This document shows, in pieces, positions 4,942 to 7,174 of a DNA stretch of 7,174 bases (its first letter is position 1; every line of letters starts with the position of its first letter). The notes below the pieces were generated by a model. It was not told the origin of the DNA and made no database searches. It saw nothing but the letters and a program-made list of their open reading frames with translations. The DNA comes from Alphaproteobacteria bacterium (GTDB taxonomy: Bacteria; Pseudomonadota; Alphaproteobacteria; Zavarziniales; Zavarziniaceae), in contig JAJFJE010000298.1 in the NCBI GenBank assembly GCA_021774355.1, positions 1 to 7,174 on the forward strand. Direction: 5' to 3'. The position numbers were made by a program, and so were the translations under genes.

Positions 4942-6063
4942 ATGACGACATCGGCACCCCGCAACCAATGGCTGGACCTGTTTCGCGGGCTGGCCTTCGT
5001 CGCCATCGTCGTCGACCACATCCCGGGCAGCCCGCTGGCCCAACTTACGCCGCGCAATGTGGCGCTGGCCGATGCCAGCGAGATCTTCGTCTTCGTCTCG
5101 GGCATTGCCGCCACCCTGGCGTTCGAAAAAACCGCCCTGCGCCGCGGCGTGGCCGAGGCGCGGGACCGGATGCTCCGGCGCTCGGTCAAGATCTACCTTG
5201 CCTATCTGGGCATGGCCGTCGGCCTGCTCGCCTGCGGTGTCCTGCTGAATGCCGGGGCGCTGGACTATCAGGCGCTGTGGAGCGGCTATGTCGCGCAGTT
5301 CGTCGCCGACCCGGTGGGCTACCTGGCGCGGGTGGCCCTGCTGATGGCACAGCCGACCATGACCGACGTGCTCCCGCTCTATGTCGTTCTGGTGCTGGCC
5401 TCGCCCTGGATCGTCCGGGGCATGGCGGCGGCACCGTCGATCATGCTGGCGGGCAGCCTGGCGCTGTGGACCGTCGCCCCGGAGCTTAACGCCCTGCTGC
5501 CCCACGAGCGGCCGGCGGGGCTGTTCTTCAATCCCTTCGCCTGGCAGTTCCTGTTCGTCCTGGGCAGCTTCATGGGGCTGCATGGCGGGCCGCTGCTCGC
5601 CCGCCTCGACCGCCATGCGGGCAAGCTGACCTGGCTCGCCGGCATCGTTGCCGCGGCCGCTGCCGCGCTCGCCCTGTCGTGGCGGATGCCCGAGCTCCAG
5701 GGCGTCTTCCCCCCGCCGGCGATCAATGCGCTGATCGAGCCGATCAGCAAGTCCGATCTCGACGCCCTGCGTCTGGCCAGCTTCTTCGCCCTGGCCTGGC
5801 TGGTCCGGCTGACCGTGTTGCGCCTGGCGGTCGACTGGTCCGCGCCGCTGCCGGCCGGCCTTGCCCTGATCGGCCGCAACGGTCTGCCGGCATTCTGCTT
5901 CGGCGCTTTTCTGTCCCTGGCGGCCGATGTCGTGGCTCGCAACCTGCCGTTCCCGGGAATCGACTATGTCGTCGCCATGCTGGCGATCGGCGGCCTGTGG
6001 GCGATTGCCAGGGTCGCCGAACGCGGCTTGCTCCCGCCCCGCCCGGCGGCCCAGGCCCTGTAG
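4942..6063 (+). CDS. OpgC family membrane acyltransferase, second tandem copy
   Basis: This 373-residue polytopic membrane protein is a paralogue of the preceding gene, with the same domain order end to end. Matching blocks are QWLDLFRGLAFVAIVVDHIP (9-28), LADASEIFVFVSG (42-54), MLRRSVKIYLAY (77-88), DVLPLYVVLVLASPWIV (142-158), ELNALLPHERPAGLFFNPFA (181-200), WQFLFVLGSFMGLHG (201-215) and LIGRNGLPAFCFGAFLSLAA (309-328). R15 and H26 again give the R-X10-H spacing, with Asp25 beside the His. Differences from copy one are many and spread along the length, so the duplication is old and both copies appear intact. The start is ATG 4942, just before the family block; no clear ribosome site precedes it (CCATGGCAGCAGC), unlike copy one. 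It is probably co-transcribed with copy one across a 49-bp gap holding a strong hairpin. It would act on glycans at the inner membrane/periplasm; whether it shares the first copy's substrate cannot be told. Confidence 0.93.
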   Translation: MTTSAPRNQWLDLFRGLAFVAIVVDHIPGSPLAQLTPRNVALADASEIFVFVSGIAATLAFEKTALRRGVAEARDRMLRRSVKIYLAYLGMAVGLLACGVLLNAGALDYQALWSGYVAQFVADPVGYLARVALLMAQPTMTDVLPLYVVLVLASPWIVRGMAAAPSIMLAGSLALWTVAPELNALLPHERPAGLFFNPFAWQFLFVLGSFMGLHGGPLLARLDRHAGKLTWLAGIVAAAAAALALSWRMPELQGVFPPPAINALIEPISKSDLDALRLASFFALAWLVRLTVLRLAVDWSAPLPAGLALIGRNGLPAFCFGAFLSLAADVVARNLPFPGIDYVVAMLAIGGLWAIARVAERGLLPPRPAAQAL

Positions 6064-6074
6064 CCCCCGCAGGC
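6064..6074. other. 11-bp gap between convergent stop codons
   Basis: The second OpgC gene and the ABC permease end tail to tail with no room for a separate terminator. Any termination signal for one would lie inside the other. No hairpin with a T-run is visible at the junction. Confidence 0.6.
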
Positions 6075-7174
6075 CTAGTCGAGGGTCTGGCGGTAGCGCT
6101 GCAGGGCCAGGGTCGAGACCACCACCAATATGACCAGCATGGGCCAGAGGTTGGGCCATAGTTCGGCCAGGCCATTGCCGCGCAGCATGACCCCGCGCAC
6201 CAGGCGCAGGCAATGGGTCAAAGGCAGGGCTTCGCCGAGCCACTGGGCCCATACCGGCATGCCGCGAAACGGAAACATGAAGCCAGACAGCAGGATCGAC
6301 GGCAGGAAGAAGAAGAACGACATCTGCATCGCCTGCAATTGATTGCGGGCGACGGTCGAAAAGGTGAAGCCGATCGCCAGGTTGGCGGCGATAAAGACGA
6401 TCAGGCCGACCATCAGGGCAAGGAACGAGCCGGCCATGGGCACGCCGAACAACAGGCGCGCGGCGCCGAAGATCACCGCCACCTGGATGGCCCCCAGGCC
6501 GATCGACGGCACGATCTTGCCCAGCATGACCTCGATCGGCCGCACCGGCATGGCCAGCAGGTTTTCCATGGTGCCCCGTTCCCGTTCCCGGGTCATGGCC
6601 ATCGCCGTGACGATCACCATGGTCATGGTCAGGATCACGCCGACCAGCCCGGGCACGATGTTATACTGGGTGACGCCTTCCGGGTTGAAGCGGCGGTGGA
6701 TGACGATATCGAAGGGCGCGCTGCCGGTCGCCGCCGCCGGCGTCAGCGCCGGATCATGGACCAGCGCCGTGTCGACCAGGGTGGCCAGGGCGGCCAGGGC
6801 ATTGCTGGTGGCCGCAGGGTCGCTGGCGTCGGCCTCGACCAGGATGGCCGGCCGCTCGCCCCGGGTCAGCGCCCGGGCGAAGCCGACCGGCAGGGTGACG
6901 GCGAACTGCACCGCGCCCAATTCGAGGGCGCGGTCGAGTTCGGCCCGGGTGGCCATCGCCTGGGCCATGTCGAAATAGCCTGAATTGCGCAGGGCGGCGA
7001 CGATGCTGCGGGCCGGGGCGCTGTCCTCGGCGACCAGCACTGCGGTCGGCAGATGCTTGGGATCGGTGTTGATGGCGAAGCCGAACAGGGCGAGTTGCAG
7101 CAGGGGAATGCCGACCAGCATGGCGAAGGTCAGGCGGTCCCGGCGCATCTGGATCGCCTCCTTGACGATCATCG
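6075..7174 (-). CDS. ABC-2 type transporter permease (5' partial at window edge)
   Basis: This is the membrane subunit of an ABC exporter of the YhhJ/YbhR/YbhS type. It has a transmembrane helix near the N-terminus (about residues 14-34 counted from the first visible Met), the characteristic FGFAINTDPKHLPTAVLV (30-47), a large extracytoplasmic domain to about 168, then about five helices. The conserved TRERERGTMENLLAMPVRP (194-212) marks the ABC-2 permease domain, followed by QMSFFFFLPSILLSGFMFPF (283-302) and ALPLTHCLRLVRGVMLRG (315-332). The stop is TAG at 6077-6075. A Met codon sits at 7172-7170, but homologues usually have about ten more residues before the Lys-Glu pair, so the true start probably lies beyond the edge. 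In this family the ATPase, an HlyD-like fusion protein and often a second permease lie upstream, here off the right side. The exported substrate is unknown. It converges on the OpgC pair and is probably a separate operon. Confidence 0.93.
   Translation of the reverse strand, partial: MIVKEAIQMRRDRLTFAMLVGIPLLQLALFGFAINTDPKHLPTAVLVAEDSAPARSIVAALRNSGYFDMAQAMATRAELDRALELGAVQFAVTLPVGFARALTRGERPAILVEADASDPAATSNALAALATLVDTALVHDPALTPAAATGSAPFDIVIHRRFNPEGVTQYNIVPGLVGVILTMTMVIVTAMAMTRERERGTMENLLAMPVRPIEVMLGKIVPSIGLGAIQVAVIFGAARLLFGVPMAGSFLALMVGLIVFIAANLAIGFTFSTVARNQLQAMQMSFFFFLPSILLSGFMFPFRGMPVWAQWLGEALPLTHCLRLVRGVMLRGNGLAELWPNLWPMLVILVVVSTLALQRYRQTLD

Noticed and set aside
4931..4945. Four-codon mini-frame ATG-GCA-GCA-GCA-TGA whose stop overlaps the second OpgC start as ATGA
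   Set aside because: It could be a coupling mini-cistron, but it has no clear ribosome site, is very short and is easily produced by chance. Conservation would be needed to take it further.
6054..6108. CAGGCCCTG / CAGGGCC inverted repeat across the convergent OpgC-permease junction
   Set aside because: The arms are about 40 bases apart within coding sequence and no T-run follows, so it is not a credible terminator.
4711..6252. 513-codon minus-strand frame opposite the second OpgC gene
   Set aside because: It is a low-complexity, Gln/Gly/Arg-rich translation, antisense to a gene with clear conservation and running into the ABC permease gene in another frame.
6213..6983. 256-codon plus-strand frame opposite the ABC permease
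   Set aside because: The translation is dominated by Gly, His, Gln, Asp and Arg, typical of an antisense shadow. The minus-strand frame has full ABC-2 permease motifs.

Overview
The window is about 70% GC with strong G/C preference at codon third positions. It encodes envelope and glycan-decoration functions typical of a high-GC Alphaproteobacterium, probably of the Rhodospirillales type. That placement is inferred from composition and from the OpgC and AlgI/AlgJ-like protein types, not from a phylogenetic marker. I see no rRNA, tRNA, CRISPR array, insertion sequence or phage gene.

Layout. Bases 1-78 hold the last 25 codons of an unidentified plus-strand gene. An AlgI-like MBOAT O-acyltransferase (150-1550) follows. 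Eight bases later comes an AlgJ/AlgX-like SGNH acetyltransferase (1559-2680), so the two form an operon. A 120-bp intergenic stretch then carries an AT-richer 39-bp dyad element. A convergent minus-strand gene (3583-2801, TTG start) encodes an exported SGNH/GDSL hydrolase related to the PAF-acetylhydrolase alpha subunit. Across a 145-bp divergent spacer, two tandem paralogous OpgC-family membrane acyltransferases run on the plus strand (3729-4892 and 4942-6063). The 49-bp gap between them carries a perfect 10-bp GC hairpin that overlaps a second, mutually exclusive hairpin. Eleven bases after the second OpgC gene, a convergent minus-strand gene (6075 to the window edge) encodes an ABC-2 type transporter permease, cut at its N-terminus.

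Working together. Five consecutive genes belong to families that add acyl groups to, or remove them from, extracytoplasmic glycans. The MBOAT protein would pass acetyl groups across the inner membrane and the AlgJ-like protein would place them on a periplasmic polymer. The SGNH hydrolase could remove acyl groups. The OpgC pair could add succinyl or other acyl groups to periplasmic glucans. No glycosyltransferase or polymerase lies in the window, so the acceptor polymer is unknown. The ABC permease probably belongs to a separate operon entering from the right. The least ordinary signals are the overlapping hairpins between the OpgC genes, the palindromic intergenic element that supplies the SGNH stop codon, and the loss of the usual catalytic Asp position in the SGNH hydrolase.
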